Shown one piece after another: positions 7,286 to 15,119 of a stretch of 29,872 nt of DNA. Source of the stretch: JAZLFH01 sp045615705. Its GTDB lineage: Bacteria; Bacillota; Clostridia; UMGS1883. The stretch is from NCBI GenBank assembly GCA_045615705.1, contig JAZLFH010000040.1, positions 1 through 29,872 of the forward strand. Direction: 5' to 3'. The translations under genes and the position numbers were made by a program. Every line of letters starts with the position of its first letter. Position 1 is the first letter of the stretch. The notes below the pieces were generated by a model. That model was not told where the DNA came from. It saw nothing but the letters and a program-made list of their open reading frames with translations, and searched no databases.

Positions 7286-8881
7286 GTGGCGTATCAGTCT
7301 TTATATCGAAAATATCGTCCGCTCACTTTTGACGATGTAGTCGGACAGAGCCATATTACCAAAACTCTTAAAAATGAAATAGCGTCACAAAGACTTTCAC
7401 ACGCCTTCCTTTTCTGCGGTCCGAGAGGCACGGGGAAAACATCTACCGCAAGGATTTTGAGCCGTGCGATTAACTGCCGAAATCCCGTTGATTTTAACCC
7501 GTGTAACGAGTGTGAGAACTGCCGTGGCGTTTTAAACGGTCAGATTATGGATGTTGAAGAAATTGATGCCGCAAGTTACAGCGGTGTTGATGATATCCGT
7601 GAACTTCGCTCCCGTGCGGTTTATACAGGAACGGAACTCAAATTCAAGGTTTACATAATTGACGAGGTGCATAACCTTTCAAGCGGTGCTTTTAACGCAC
7701 TTTTAAAAATGCTTGAAGAACCGCCCGAGCATATAAAATTTGTTTTGGCGACAACAGAGTCGCACAAGGTTCCCGATACGATAAGTTCTCGTTGCCAAAG
7801 GTTTGATTTTAAAAGAATAAGTGCCGAGGACATTAAAAACAGGCTTATGTTTGTCTGCAAAAGCGAAGGAATAGATGCCGATGAGGAGGCACTTTCCTAT
7901 ATTGCGACAGCTTCGGACGGCGGAATGCGAGATGCACTCTCAATGCTTGAAACCTGCATAGGCGAGGATAAGAAAGTTACGCTTTCATCAGCCGTTGAAA
8001 TGTCGGGAACATTTACGAATGAAAATATTATTTCTCTTTGCGATGCAATAGGCAGAAACGATGCAACAAAAAGCCTCTTGGCGATTGAAAATGCGGTAAA
8101 TTCGGGTATGCTGATTTCTCCCTTTTTTGAAAATGTAATTAAGGCGTTTAGGGATATGCTTATTATGTCTATTACAAAAAAGTGTGAATCTTCTTACTTT
8201 GTGCAGGAAAAAGAGTCGCTTTTTGAAATTTCAAATCTTTACACTCCCGAAAAACTTTTGTATGCAATAAAGGTTTGTTCCGAGGCAATTTCTCTTGCCC
8301 GCTCGGTAAATAATCCGAGAGTTATTTTTGAATCAAGCGTTGTACGGCTGTGCTTTTTAAGGGCAGGCAATGACATTGATTCAATTTTAAAAAGGCTGTC
8401 GGAAATTGAAAAGCGTCTTGATGAGGGCGATTTTAAGGTTAAAGCACAACCCGTTGTAAAAAAAGAAAAGCAAGTCCCAAAAGAAGAAAAAGAAAAAGAA
8501 GAAGTCGAAATTGAAGAAATTCCGAAAAGCCAACTTCTTCAAAACAGTTCTGTCGCCGACCCCGTTATTAAAATGTGGCCGGAGATAATTTCGGAAATTG
8601 AAAAAAAATGCTCTATTATGGCTCAGACAGTTATTCAAAATGCATCAATCAGAGAAGATAACGGTAAACTGGCAATAGTTTTTTCCGATTCTGCCGGAAA
8701 AGAAATGAAAGATATGATTTCGGGCGACCTCGACACTATCAAAAAAATAATCAAAGATGTGTGCGGTGTTGATTGTCCCGTAGTTACAAGGACAGATTCG
8801 GACTTTTCAAAGAGCGGTTTTGTCGGCGATATTGACCCTCTTGATGAACTTTTGGCACAACCGTTTGTTAATGTAGAATAA
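7286..8881 (+). CDS. dnaX: DNA polymerase III subunit tau (and probably gamma)
   Basis: The clamp-loader ATPase, which opens the DnaN ring and loads it on primed DNA, and through tau ties the loader to the polymerase and helicase. The 531-residue product has Walker A GPRGTGKT at 45-52, the zinc site C64/C73/C76/C79, and the DEVH box with SRC arginine-finger region typical of AAA+ clamp loaders. A Lys/Glu-rich hinge at about residues 390-412 leads to a C-terminal tau-specific domain. The start is a GTG with a strong GGGGAGGG ribosome-binding site six bases away. It heads the dnaX-ybaB-recR operon and follows the SRP RNA. The hinge contains a run of seven A in the phase needed for -1 frameshifting, so a shorter gamma form of about 409 residues is possible. 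Confidence 0.96.
   Translation: MAYQSLYRKYRPLTFDDVVGQSHITKTLKNEIASQRLSHAFLFCGPRGTGKTSTARILSRAINCRNPVDFNPCNECENCRGVLNGQIMDVEEIDAASYSGVDDIRELRSRAVYTGTELKFKVYIIDEVHNLSSGAFNALLKMLEEPPEHIKFVLATTESHKVPDTISSRCQRFDFKRISAEDIKNRLMFVCKSEGIDADEEALSYIATASDGGMRDALSMLETCIGEDKKVTLSSAVEMSGTFTNENIISLCDAIGRNDATKSLLAIENAVNSGMLISPFFENVIKAFRDMLIMSITKKCESSYFVQEKESLFEISNLYTPEKLLYAIKVCSEAISLARSVNNPRVIFESSVVRLCFLRAGNDIDSILKRLSEIEKRLDEGDFKVKAQPVVKKEKQVPKEEKEKEEVEIEEIPKSQLLQNSSVADPVIKMWPEIISEIEKKCSIMAQTVIQNASIREDNGKLAIVFSDSAGKEMKDMISGDLDTIKKIIKDVCGVDCPVVTRTDSDFSKSGFVGDIDPLDELLAQPFVNVE
8458..8464 (+). other. candidate -1 frameshift (slippery) heptamer in dnaX
   Basis: Seven consecutive A are phased A-AAA-AAA relative to the dnaX frame (codons 392-393 are AAA AAA). 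Slipping back one base adds 16 mostly basic residues and reaches a TGA at 8512-8514, giving a product of about 409 residues that keeps the ATPase domains and loses the tau domain. A GAGGG at 8423-8427 is rather far upstream to act as a stimulator, and no clear hairpin follows. Confidence 0.5.
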
Positions 8882-8898
8882 GAAAGGATTGATTTTTT

Positions 8899-9252
8899 AT
8901 GGCAAAAGGCGGTTTCCCGTACCGTGGCGGAAATATGGGCGGTGCAAATATGGCAAATATGATGAAACAAGCACAGAAAATGCAGGCGGAAATGCTTAAA
9001 GCCCAAGAAGAACTAAGCGAAAAAACAGCAGAAGCATCTTCGGGCGGCGGTGCTGTTACAGCCAAGGTTTCCGGAGCAAAAGAACTTGTTTCTTTGACCA
9101 TTGACCCGGAAGCGTTTTCACAAGACGACATTGAAATGCTTCAGGATATGGTAATAAGTGCCGTAAACGAGGCAATGAAAAAGGCTGACGAGATGGCATC
9201 ATCTTCTATGCAGAAAATTACCGGCGGACTTAATATCCCGGGTCTTTTTTAA
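8899..9252 (+). CDS. ybaB: YbaB/EbfC family nucleoid-associated protein
   Basis: A 117-residue member of the YbaB/EbfC family, small dimeric DNA-binding proteins of the nucleoid. The family core is visible as NMANMMKQAQKMQAEM followed by an alpha helix, the Gly/Ala-rich strand turn VTAKVSGAKELVSLTIDPE, and the C-terminal helix with AVNEAMKKADEM. Length and the Gly-rich N-terminal lead are normal. It lies 17 bases after dnaX and 12 before recR, the order conserved across most bacteria, and is almost certainly cotranscribed with both. The ATG is preceded by AGAAAGGA. Confidence 0.95.
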   Translation: MAKGGFPYRGGNMGGANMANMMKQAQKMQAEMLKAQEELSEKTAEASSGGGAVTAKVSGAKELVSLTIDPEAFSQDDIEMLQDMVISAVNEAMKKADEMASSSMQKITGGLNIPGLF

Positions 9253-9264
9253 GGAGTTGATGAT

Positions 9265-9855
9265 GTGTTCCCACCTGCCCTTTTAAATCTCATCGAAGAA
9301 TTTGAAAAAATGCCGGGCATCGGTCATAAAAGTGCCATAAGGCTTGCGTTTTTTGTTATGGATATGCCTCTCCAAAAAGCAAAATCCATGGCAGATGCAA
9401 TCATAAACGCAAAAAACAGTATTCACCTGTGTGAAAAATGTCAAAATCTTACCGATGTATCGCCCTGTGCGGTATGCTCGGATGCAAAAAGAGATAACAG
9501 CGTTATCTGTGTTGTCGAGGACTCGCAAGATGTCATTGCAATGGAGAAAAGCCGGGAGTACAAAGGTCTTTACCATGTCCTGCACGGAGCAATTTCCCCC
9601 ATTGATGACATAGGTCCTGATGATATTAAGGTTAAAGAACTTGTTTCAAGAATAAATTCAGATGTTACCGAAGTCATTATGGCAACAAATCCGACCGTTG
9701 AAGGAGAAGCTACTGCCATGTACATCGCACGGCTTTTAAAACCGTTCGGGATTAAGGTTACGAGAATTGCACACGGAATCCCTGTCGGTGCAAACATTGA
9801 ATACGCAGATGAGGTAACCCTCGCAAGAGCCCTTGAAGGCAGAAGAGAAATATAA
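9265..9855 (+). CDS. recR: Recombination mediator RecR
   Basis: RecR is a ring-forming DNA-binding protein that works with RecO and RecF to load RecA on single-stranded gaps. The 196-residue protein has the helix-hairpin-helix start (MPGIGHKSAIRLAF), a four-cysteine zinc finger (CEKC and CAVC), a Toprim domain beginning VICVVEDSQD, and the C-terminal Walker-B-like ATNPTVEGEATAMYI. Translation starts at a GTG with AAGGAG eight bases upstream. Two ATGs just before it (9260, 9263) are in another frame. It ends the dnaX operon, and a long hairpin terminator follows. Its functional partner recF is also in this window, beyond the origin. Confidence 0.96.
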   Translation: MFPPALLNLIEEFEKMPGIGHKSAIRLAFFVMDMPLQKAKSMADAIINAKNSIHLCEKCQNLTDVSPCAVCSDAKRDNSVICVVEDSQDVIAMEKSREYKGLYHVLHGAISPIDDIGPDDIKVKELVSRINSDVTEVIMATNPTVEGEATAMYIARLLKPFGIKVTRIAHGIPVGANIEYADEVTLARALEGRREI

Positions 9856-9900
9856 AGTTTTGCTGCTAAAAGCATCTATAAAGTAAATATATTTAAAAAT

Positions 9901-9938
9901 ATGCACCCCAAAAACGCTGATTTTTGGGGTGCATTTTA
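9901..9938. terminator. bidirectional terminator between recR and glyS
   Basis: A perfect 14-base inverted repeat (9901-9914 and 9921-9934, six-base loop), followed by TTTTA on the plus strand and an AT-run on the other. It ends the dnaX-ybaB-recR unit and probably also the converging glyS transcript. Confidence 0.92.
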
Positions 9939-9959
9939 ATAAGCGGTGTTTTTTACTTT

Positions 9960-11363
9960 TTAAAACTCAATAAGTTTTTCAATGTATTCGGAAAGTGAAT
10001 CAATCGGAATTCTTTTTTGCTCCATAGTATCACGATTACGAACGGTTACGCAGTTATCTTCAACCGAGTCAAAGTCGTATGTGATGCAAACGGGGGTTCC
10101 GATTTCGTCTTGACGGCGGTAACGCTTTCCGATAGAGCCTGCATCGTCATATTCACACGGGAATTTTTTGATGAGGTCTTCAAAAATCTTTAACGCACCT
10201 TCGCCAAGTTTTTTTGAAAGCGGAAGTATTGCAGCCTTGACGGGAGCCAAGAACGGATGAAAATGCATAACGGTGCGGACATCATTTTTTTCCTGGTCAA
10301 CAACTTCTTCATCATAGGCGTCAACCAAAAATGCAAGGAAAGACCTTTCAACGCCCAAAGACGGCTCAATTACATAAGGAATGTAATGCTCGTTCTTTTC
10401 CTGGTCAAAGTAAGTTAAATCCTTGTTTGAAGTGTTTTGATGCTGAGTGAGGTCATAGTCCGTTCTGTCGGCGATGCCCCACAGTTCTCCCCAACCGAAC
10501 GGGAACATAAACTCAAAATCGGTAGTTGCTTTTGAATAGAAGCAAAGTTCTTCCGGGTCGTGATCACGAAGACGGAGATTTTCCTCTTTCATGCCGAGAG
10601 AAAGAAGAAAATCACGGCAAAAACTTCTCCAATAACTGAACCATTCAAGGTCGCTGCCGGGTTCACAGAAAAATTCAAGTTCCATCTGTTCAAACTCTCT
10701 TACACGGAAAATAAAGTTTCCGGGAGTTATTTCGTTTCTGAAAGATTTACCTATCTGACCGATACCGAAGGGCAGTTTTTTGCGAGATGTTCTTTGGACA
10801 TTTAAAAAGTTAACAAATATACCCTGAGCAGTTTCGGGACGGAGATAAACCGTGTTTTTCGCATCCTCTGTAACGCCCTGAAAGGTCTTAAACATAAGGT
10901 TAAACTGGCGAATGTCCGTAAAGTTGTGCTTTTGACAGGAAGGACACAAAATATTATGTTCCTCCACAAAGTTTTTCATTTCTTCCTGAGAAAAAGCATC
11001 AATCGGCTTTGGAAGTGTGAAAGAATTTTCCTCGCACCAGTCTTCAATTAATTTGTCCGCTCTGAAACGCTCGTGGCACTCTTTACAGTCCATAAGAGGG
11101 TCGGAAAAACCTGCAAGATGGCCTGATGCTACCCATGTCTGCGGATTCATAAGTATTGCCGCATCAAGACCGACATTGTAGCGGTTTTCGGAAACAAACT
11201 TCTTCCACCATGCCTTCTTGATGTTGTTTTTAAGTTCAACTCCGAGCGGGCCGTAGTCCCATGTATTGGCAAGTCCGCCGTATATTTCACTCCCCGGGTA
11301 AACAAAACCGCGGGATTTGGAAAGTGCGACAATTTTGTCCATTGTTTTTTCTTGATTTTTCAT
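9960..11363 (-). CDS. glyS: Glycyl-tRNA synthetase, single-chain (alpha2) type
   Basis: A class II aminoacyl-tRNA synthetase that charges tRNA-Gly in the cytoplasm. The 467-residue protein is the homodimeric eukaryote-like type, not the two-gene alpha/beta type. It shows GFVYPGSEIYGGLANTWDYG at the N-terminus, a CxxC...CxxC insertion (CKEC, CPSC), class II motif 2 as FRNEITPGNFIFRVREFEQME, and motif 3 near PSLGVERSFLAF. Its C-terminal anticodon-binding domain is complete. The ATG has an AAGGAATTG ribosome-binding site. A strong promoter of its own overlaps the end of the parC-like gene. The leader is only about 24 bases, so no T-box riboswitch can fit. Confidence 0.96.
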   Translation of the reverse strand: MKNQEKTMDKIVALSKSRGFVYPGSEIYGGLANTWDYGPLGVELKNNIKKAWWKKFVSENRYNVGLDAAILMNPQTWVASGHLAGFSDPLMDCKECHERFRADKLIEDWCEENSFTLPKPIDAFSQEEMKNFVEEHNILCPSCQKHNFTDIRQFNLMFKTFQGVTEDAKNTVYLRPETAQGIFVNFLNVQRTSRKKLPFGIGQIGKSFRNEITPGNFIFRVREFEQMELEFFCEPGSDLEWFSYWRSFCRDFLLSLGMKEENLRLRDHDPEELCFYSKATTDFEFMFPFGWGELWGIADRTDYDLTQHQNTSNKDLTYFDQEKNEHYIPYVIEPSLGVERSFLAFLVDAYDEEVVDQEKNDVRTVMHFHPFLAPVKAAILPLSKKLGEGALKIFEDLIKKFPCEYDDAGSIGKRYRRQDEIGTPVCITYDFDSVEDNCVTVRNRDTMEQKRIPIDSLSEYIEKLIEF

Positions 11364-11393
11364 GGTATCAATTCCTTTCGTAGTAACAGGCTT

Positions 11394-11422
11394 ATTGTAG
11401 CCCTATATGAATTTTTTGTCAA
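11394..11422 (-). promoter_or_regulatory. glyS promoter
   Basis: On the minus strand a perfect TTGACA (11422-11417) and TACAAT (11399-11394) have a 17-base spacer. The -35 box overlaps the stop codon of the parC-like gene. No terminator separates the two genes, so some readthrough into glyS is expected. Confidence 0.85.
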
Positions 11423-13590
11423 TCGAATAATGAAAGTTGTTGTTTTGATGAGTCTTCATCTTTTAAATAATATCCCGAGCCGGGAATATTTTTGGTAATA
11501 TAATTCCCGGGGTTTGAAAGAGCCGAACCCGGTTTAATTGAAACAAGTCTGCTCTTTTTTCTCAAAGTAAATACCGCCACACCTTGCGAAGAACGGCTCG
11601 ACTTTGTAAGAATTTTTGAAGTGTCAAAACAAAGGCACTTATCAATATCGGTAAAAAGTGCAACCAAACATTCGCTTTCAATATATAAAACGCCTGCAAG
11701 CGGTGAAACACTGCTGTATGACGATGTTAAACGCTTTCTGTTTGTCTTTGTTTCAAAACTCTTCATATCAATCTTTGCAACTTTTCCGTTTTGATAAGCA
11801 AAAAGCAGGAAACCTTTGTACTCGTTTGACGGGCAACAATAAACTATTTTTTCGCCCTCTTCCATATCCAAAAGGTTAGGCAAAAAGTCGCCGAGTGCCG
11901 ATGCTTTTGTGTCGGAAATATCGTCAAGACGCATTTTGTAGCAGTTTTGACGGTCGGAGAAAAAGAGCATATCGTCCCTGTTTGACGCATCAAATGTGCC
12001 TATTATCTCATCGCCCTCTTTAAGTTTTTGCTCCGAACTGCTCCTTAAAGAAACCAATGTAATCTTTTTAAAGTAATTATCACGGCTTAAAAATACTTTT
12101 ACATTGTAATCTTCTATTTCTTCTTTCACATCGGGGGTAAATGAATCATCAGGCTCAATTATAACGGTTTTTCTGTCTTTGCCGTACTTTTTCTTAATTT
12201 CCAAAAGTTCGGATTTAATTACTTTGCATATTTTTTTGTTGCTTTTTGAAATATCACGAAGATTTTTAATATCCTCTGTTAAACTTGAAATTTCGTCAAG
12301 ACGCTTTAAAATATAATCTTTGTTAAGATTGCGAAGTTTTATCTCTGCGACAAATTCTGCCTGGATTTGGTCAATTCCAAAGCCTTTCATAAGGTTTGGC
12401 ACAACCAAAGAATCATCGGGAGTATTGCGGACAATTTCTATCGCCTTGTCAATGTCTAAAAGAATTTTTTCAAGACCGCAGAGAAGATGCAGTCTTTCTT
12501 CTTTTCTGTCCGCATCAAAAATCATCTGACGGCGAATGCAACCTATACGGAAATCAACCCAGTTTTTGATAATTTCTTTAATGCCCATAACACGGGGTTC
12601 ATCATTTATAAGGATATTAAAGTTACAACTGAAAGTATCTTCAAGCGGTGTGAGTTTAAAAAGTTTTGCCATAAGTTTATCGGCGTCAACTCCACGCTTT
12701 AAATCTATCGCAATTTTAAGACCTTTTCTGTCCGTTTCATCACGAACATCGTTTATTTCTTTGATTTTGTTTGCCTTAATAAGTTCGGCAAGTTTGTCAA
12801 TAATTGCTTCTATTGTAGTTGAGTAAGGAATTTCGGTAATTTCAATAAGTGAAGATTTTTTGTCATATACATATTTGGAACGAACTCTTACGCTTCCCCG
12901 ACCTGTTTCATAAATCTGATTAAGTGCTTCTTTATCGTTTAATAAAAGTCCGCCCGTTGAAAAATCGGGAGCGAAAAGCACTTCTTTTAAATCCGCATCG
13001 GGATTTTCCATATACATAACAGTCGCATCGCAGACTTCACAAAGGTTAAACGAGCAAATGTTACTTGCCATACCGACAGCAATTCCCTGATTCGGATTAA
13101 CCAATACATTAGGAAATGCCGTTGGAAGAAGTGTCGGTTCTTTTTTTGTTCCGTCATAGTTATCAACCATATCGACTGTGTTTTTGTCGATATTTTTAAA
13201 GATTTCCGCACAAATCGGGGAAAGTTTAACCTCGGTGTATCTCGATGCCGCAAAACTCATATCACGGCTGTACTGCTTGCCGAAGTTTCCCTTTGAATCA
13301 ACAAACGGATGCAAAAGCGATTCGCAACCTTCGGTAAGACGAACCAAAGTTTCATATATTGCCATATCCCCGTGCGGATTGTATTTCATGGTCTCGCCGA
13401 CAACATTGGCACTCTTTGTCCTGTTTCCGGTTAAAAGTCCCTGCTTGTACATAGTGTATAAAAGTTTTCTGTGAGCGGGTTTAAATCCGTCAATTTCCGG
13501 AATGGCACGAGAAATAATAACGCTCATAGCATAGGGCATATAGTTTTTTTCGAGGGTTTCGGTTATTTCCTGTCCTACAAGGTTTGACAT
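11419..13590 (-). CDS. parC: Type IIA topoisomerase A subunit, ParC-like, with a clamp-binding tail
   Basis: A 723-residue second type IIA topoisomerase breakage-reunion subunit, distinct from gyrA at 28642. The winged-helix region holds NPHGDMAIYE (71-80) and the catalytic Tyr118 (SRYTE). The C-terminal beta-pinwheel repeats are present but degenerate, and no GyrA-box is seen, which favours a decatenating topoisomerase IV-like role over negative supercoiling. The quinolone-anchor Ser is Met76; the acidic partner is Glu80. After an acidic linker (KDEDSSK) the protein ends QQLSLFD; QLSLF matches the sliding-clamp-binding motif. No parE lies beside it; its own promoter is upstream, and the neighbour there is divergent. 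Annotation as a second gyrase A-like paralogue is the main alternative. Confidence 0.88.
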   Translation of the reverse strand: MSNLVGQEITETLEKNYMPYAMSVIISRAIPEIDGFKPAHRKLLYTMYKQGLLTGNRTKSANVVGETMKYNPHGDMAIYETLVRLTEGCESLLHPFVDSKGNFGKQYSRDMSFAASRYTEVKLSPICAEIFKNIDKNTVDMVDNYDGTKKEPTLLPTAFPNVLVNPNQGIAVGMASNICSFNLCEVCDATVMYMENPDADLKEVLFAPDFSTGGLLLNDKEALNQIYETGRGSVRVRSKYVYDKKSSLIEITEIPYSTTIEAIIDKLAELIKANKIKEINDVRDETDRKGLKIAIDLKRGVDADKLMAKLFKLTPLEDTFSCNFNILINDEPRVMGIKEIIKNWVDFRIGCIRRQMIFDADRKEERLHLLCGLEKILLDIDKAIEIVRNTPDDSLVVPNLMKGFGIDQIQAEFVAEIKLRNLNKDYILKRLDEISSLTEDIKNLRDISKSNKKICKVIKSELLEIKKKYGKDRKTVIIEPDDSFTPDVKEEIEDYNVKVFLSRDNYFKKITLVSLRSSSEQKLKEGDEIIGTFDASNRDDMLFFSDRQNCYKMRLDDISDTKASALGDFLPNLLDMEEGEKIVYCCPSNEYKGFLLFAYQNGKVAKIDMKSFETKTNRKRLTSSYSSVSPLAGVLYIESECLVALFTDIDKCLCFDTSKILTKSSRSSQGVAVFTLRKKSRLVSIKPGSALSNPGNYITKNIPGSGYYLKDEDSSKQQLSLFD

Positions 13591-13619
13591 AATAATCGTT
13601 CCTTTCTCTCTTTAACAAT

Positions 13620-13648
13620 ATCTTACCATACAAGAGAAATTTTTTCAA
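13620..13648 (-). promoter_or_regulatory. parC promoter
   Basis: On the minus strand TTGAAA (13648-13643) and TAAGAT (13625-13620) are 17 bases apart. The short leader contains AAAGGA before the ATG. Confidence 0.7.
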
Positions 13649-13705
13649 GAAAGAAAAATATTTTAATATTTAACAAAAATGTTAAAAAACTTTTACATTT
13701 TTTGC

Positions 13706-13733
13706 TTTACAAACCATAAAATATGTGTATAAT
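13706..13733 (+). promoter_or_regulatory. promoter of the M23 peptidase gene
   Basis: TTTACA (13706-13711) and a consensus TATAAT (13728-13733) have a 16-base spacer, about 40 bases before the start codon. It is divergent from the parC promoter in an AT-rich gap. Confidence 0.7.
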
Positions 13734-13773
13734 AGTATGTAAATGGAAAAAAAATTCATATAGGAGATAACTT

Positions 13774-15045
13774 ATGAATATAAAAAATGCTGAATTTAAA
13801 CCATTTTTCAGGAAAAAGGTTAAAAAAGAGAATAAAAAGGAAAATGTTACAAAAATAAGCGGGCTTTTTGATTCTGCACTTGACGAACTTCGCTCAATCA
13901 GAAGAAAGTCAACCGTAGGAATTATAGGCTTTGCGGTGTTATTTTTTATTGTCGGAACTTTGTTTGCACTTTTTGACATCGGTTGCGATGTGTATTACGG
14001 AGAAAAATATGTAGGAACGGTTGCGTCTCACTTTGTTGCACAATCCGCACTTAATGATGCGAGGATAAAGGCTGAAAAAGAGGGCATTGTACTTAATGAT
14101 GAAAAACTTAATGTCGCAATAAAGTTTGTTGATATAAACAAACTAAGTTCAAAAAATGATGTGGCGGACGCTATATTTTTGACTGCACCAAATACGACTT
14201 ATGCCTACGAGTGCCTGGTAAACGGACAGAGAGCCTTTTCCGTTTTAAGTGAGGAAGAGGCTCGTGGTGCGATAGCGGACTTTTTGGTAAGTATGAGCAT
14301 AGGGAAAAACGCAACTCTTAAAGATGATGTAACGGTGAGAAAATCTGCCGCCGCAACAAAAAACATAGTGCCTATAAATGAAGCATCACAAAAACTTCGT
14401 GAAATGAATACACAAGTTATGTATTATACCGATGTAACAATCCAGGAAATAATACCGCACGGCGATACATACGAGGAAAGCGACCTCTATTACAGGGGTG
14501 AAAAGGCAGAAAAAATTGACGGTACGGACGGTGTTGCAAACACTGTAAAAAGGGTTTTTTATGACGGCGATACCATAATTGACGAAGCCATACTTTCAAG
14601 CGAGGTAGTAACAGAACCGATAGACGGAGTTATGTATATCGGCACAAAAGAGCGTGAAAGTATTGAAAAAACGGGAATAAAAAATCCGCTGAGTAAAATT
14701 GTTATAAATTCGCACTTTGGTTCTCGTTGGGGGAGAAAACATAAGGGTTTGGACCTTGGCGGTAATTTGGGTGATACCGTAATGGCGAGTGCCTGTGGTG
14801 AAGTAATTTATGCGGGAGAAAACGGCTCTTACGGAAACTTTATCGAAATTAAACATACCGACGGTTATTCAACCTGCTACGGACACTTAAACAGAGTGTC
14901 GGTAAATGTGGGCGATTATGTGCTTTGGGGCGACAAAATCGGCGAAATGGGAACAACGGGACGCTCAACGGGAGTGCATTTGCACTTTGAAATCAAAAAA
15001 AACGGCGAACAAATAGATCCTGAGCCGTTTCTTGTAAAACAGTAA
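13774..15045 (+). CDS. Membrane-anchored M23 (LytM-type) metallopeptidase with G5-like domain
   Basis: A 423-residue cell-wall peptidase, expected to cut peptidoglycan cross-bridges outside the membrane. The first 46 residues are basic and cytoplasmic, one transmembrane helix spans about 47-67, and the rest is extracellular. A G5-like domain (about 215-295, ending in GTKE) precedes the catalytic M23 domain. The zinc ligands H323 and D327 (HKGLD) and the HLHFE motif (H402, H404) are intact, so it should be active rather than one of the degenerate activator types. The ATG follows AGGAGA. It has its own promoter, and noc begins 74 bases downstream with no terminator between. The link to the neighbouring chromosome-maintenance genes is positional only. 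Confidence 0.92.
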   Translation: MNIKNAEFKPFFRKKVKKENKKENVTKISGLFDSALDELRSIRRKSTVGIIGFAVLFFIVGTLFALFDIGCDVYYGEKYVGTVASHFVAQSALNDARIKAEKEGIVLNDEKLNVAIKFVDINKLSSKNDVADAIFLTAPNTTYAYECLVNGQRAFSVLSEEEARGAIADFLVSMSIGKNATLKDDVTVRKSAAATKNIVPINEASQKLREMNTQVMYYTDVTIQEIIPHGDTYEESDLYYRGEKAEKIDGTDGVANTVKRVFYDGDTIIDEAILSSEVVTEPIDGVMYIGTKERESIEKTGIKNPLSKIVINSHFGSRWGRKHKGLDLGGNLGDTVMASACGEVIYAGENGSYGNFIEIKHTDGYSTCYGHLNRVSVNVGDYVLWGDKIGEMGTTGRSTGVHLHFEIKKNGEQIDPEPFLVKQ

Positions 15046-15088
15046 GAGAATAAGGCGAACGATTTTTGTGGGAATTTCCTTTTCTGTG

Positions 15089-15097
15089 TGTTAGAAT
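15089..15097 (+). promoter_or_regulatory. extended -10 promoter of noc
   Basis: TGT-TAGAAT fits an extended -10 element without a good -35 box. The start near 15104 would leave a leader made of the AGAGGAGG ribosome-binding site. Confidence 0.45.
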
Positions 15098-15119
15098 TTA
15101 CATAAAGAGGAGGAATAAA

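Noticed and set aside
8387..8638. Minus-strand reading frame with a long Phe-rich stretch
   Set aside because: It is the mirror of the Lys/Glu-rich hinge of dnaX and has no ribosome-binding site or family resemblance.
11364..11418. T-box riboswitch in front of glyS
   Set aside because: The promoter lies so close that the leader is only about 24 bases, too short for a T-box.
11465..11525. Two CCCGGG/CCGGGA-rich segments at the end of parC as possible Noc-binding sites
   Set aside because: The better one matches ATTTCCCGGGAAAT in only about 10 of 14 positions and encodes Pro/Gly codons of the protein; similar matches occur at other places such as 9237-9250.
15066..15119. Upstream TTG extension of noc by 18 residues (hydrophobic and basic)
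   Set aside because: It runs through the likely -10 element and through the AGAGGAGG ribosome-binding site of the ATG at 15120.
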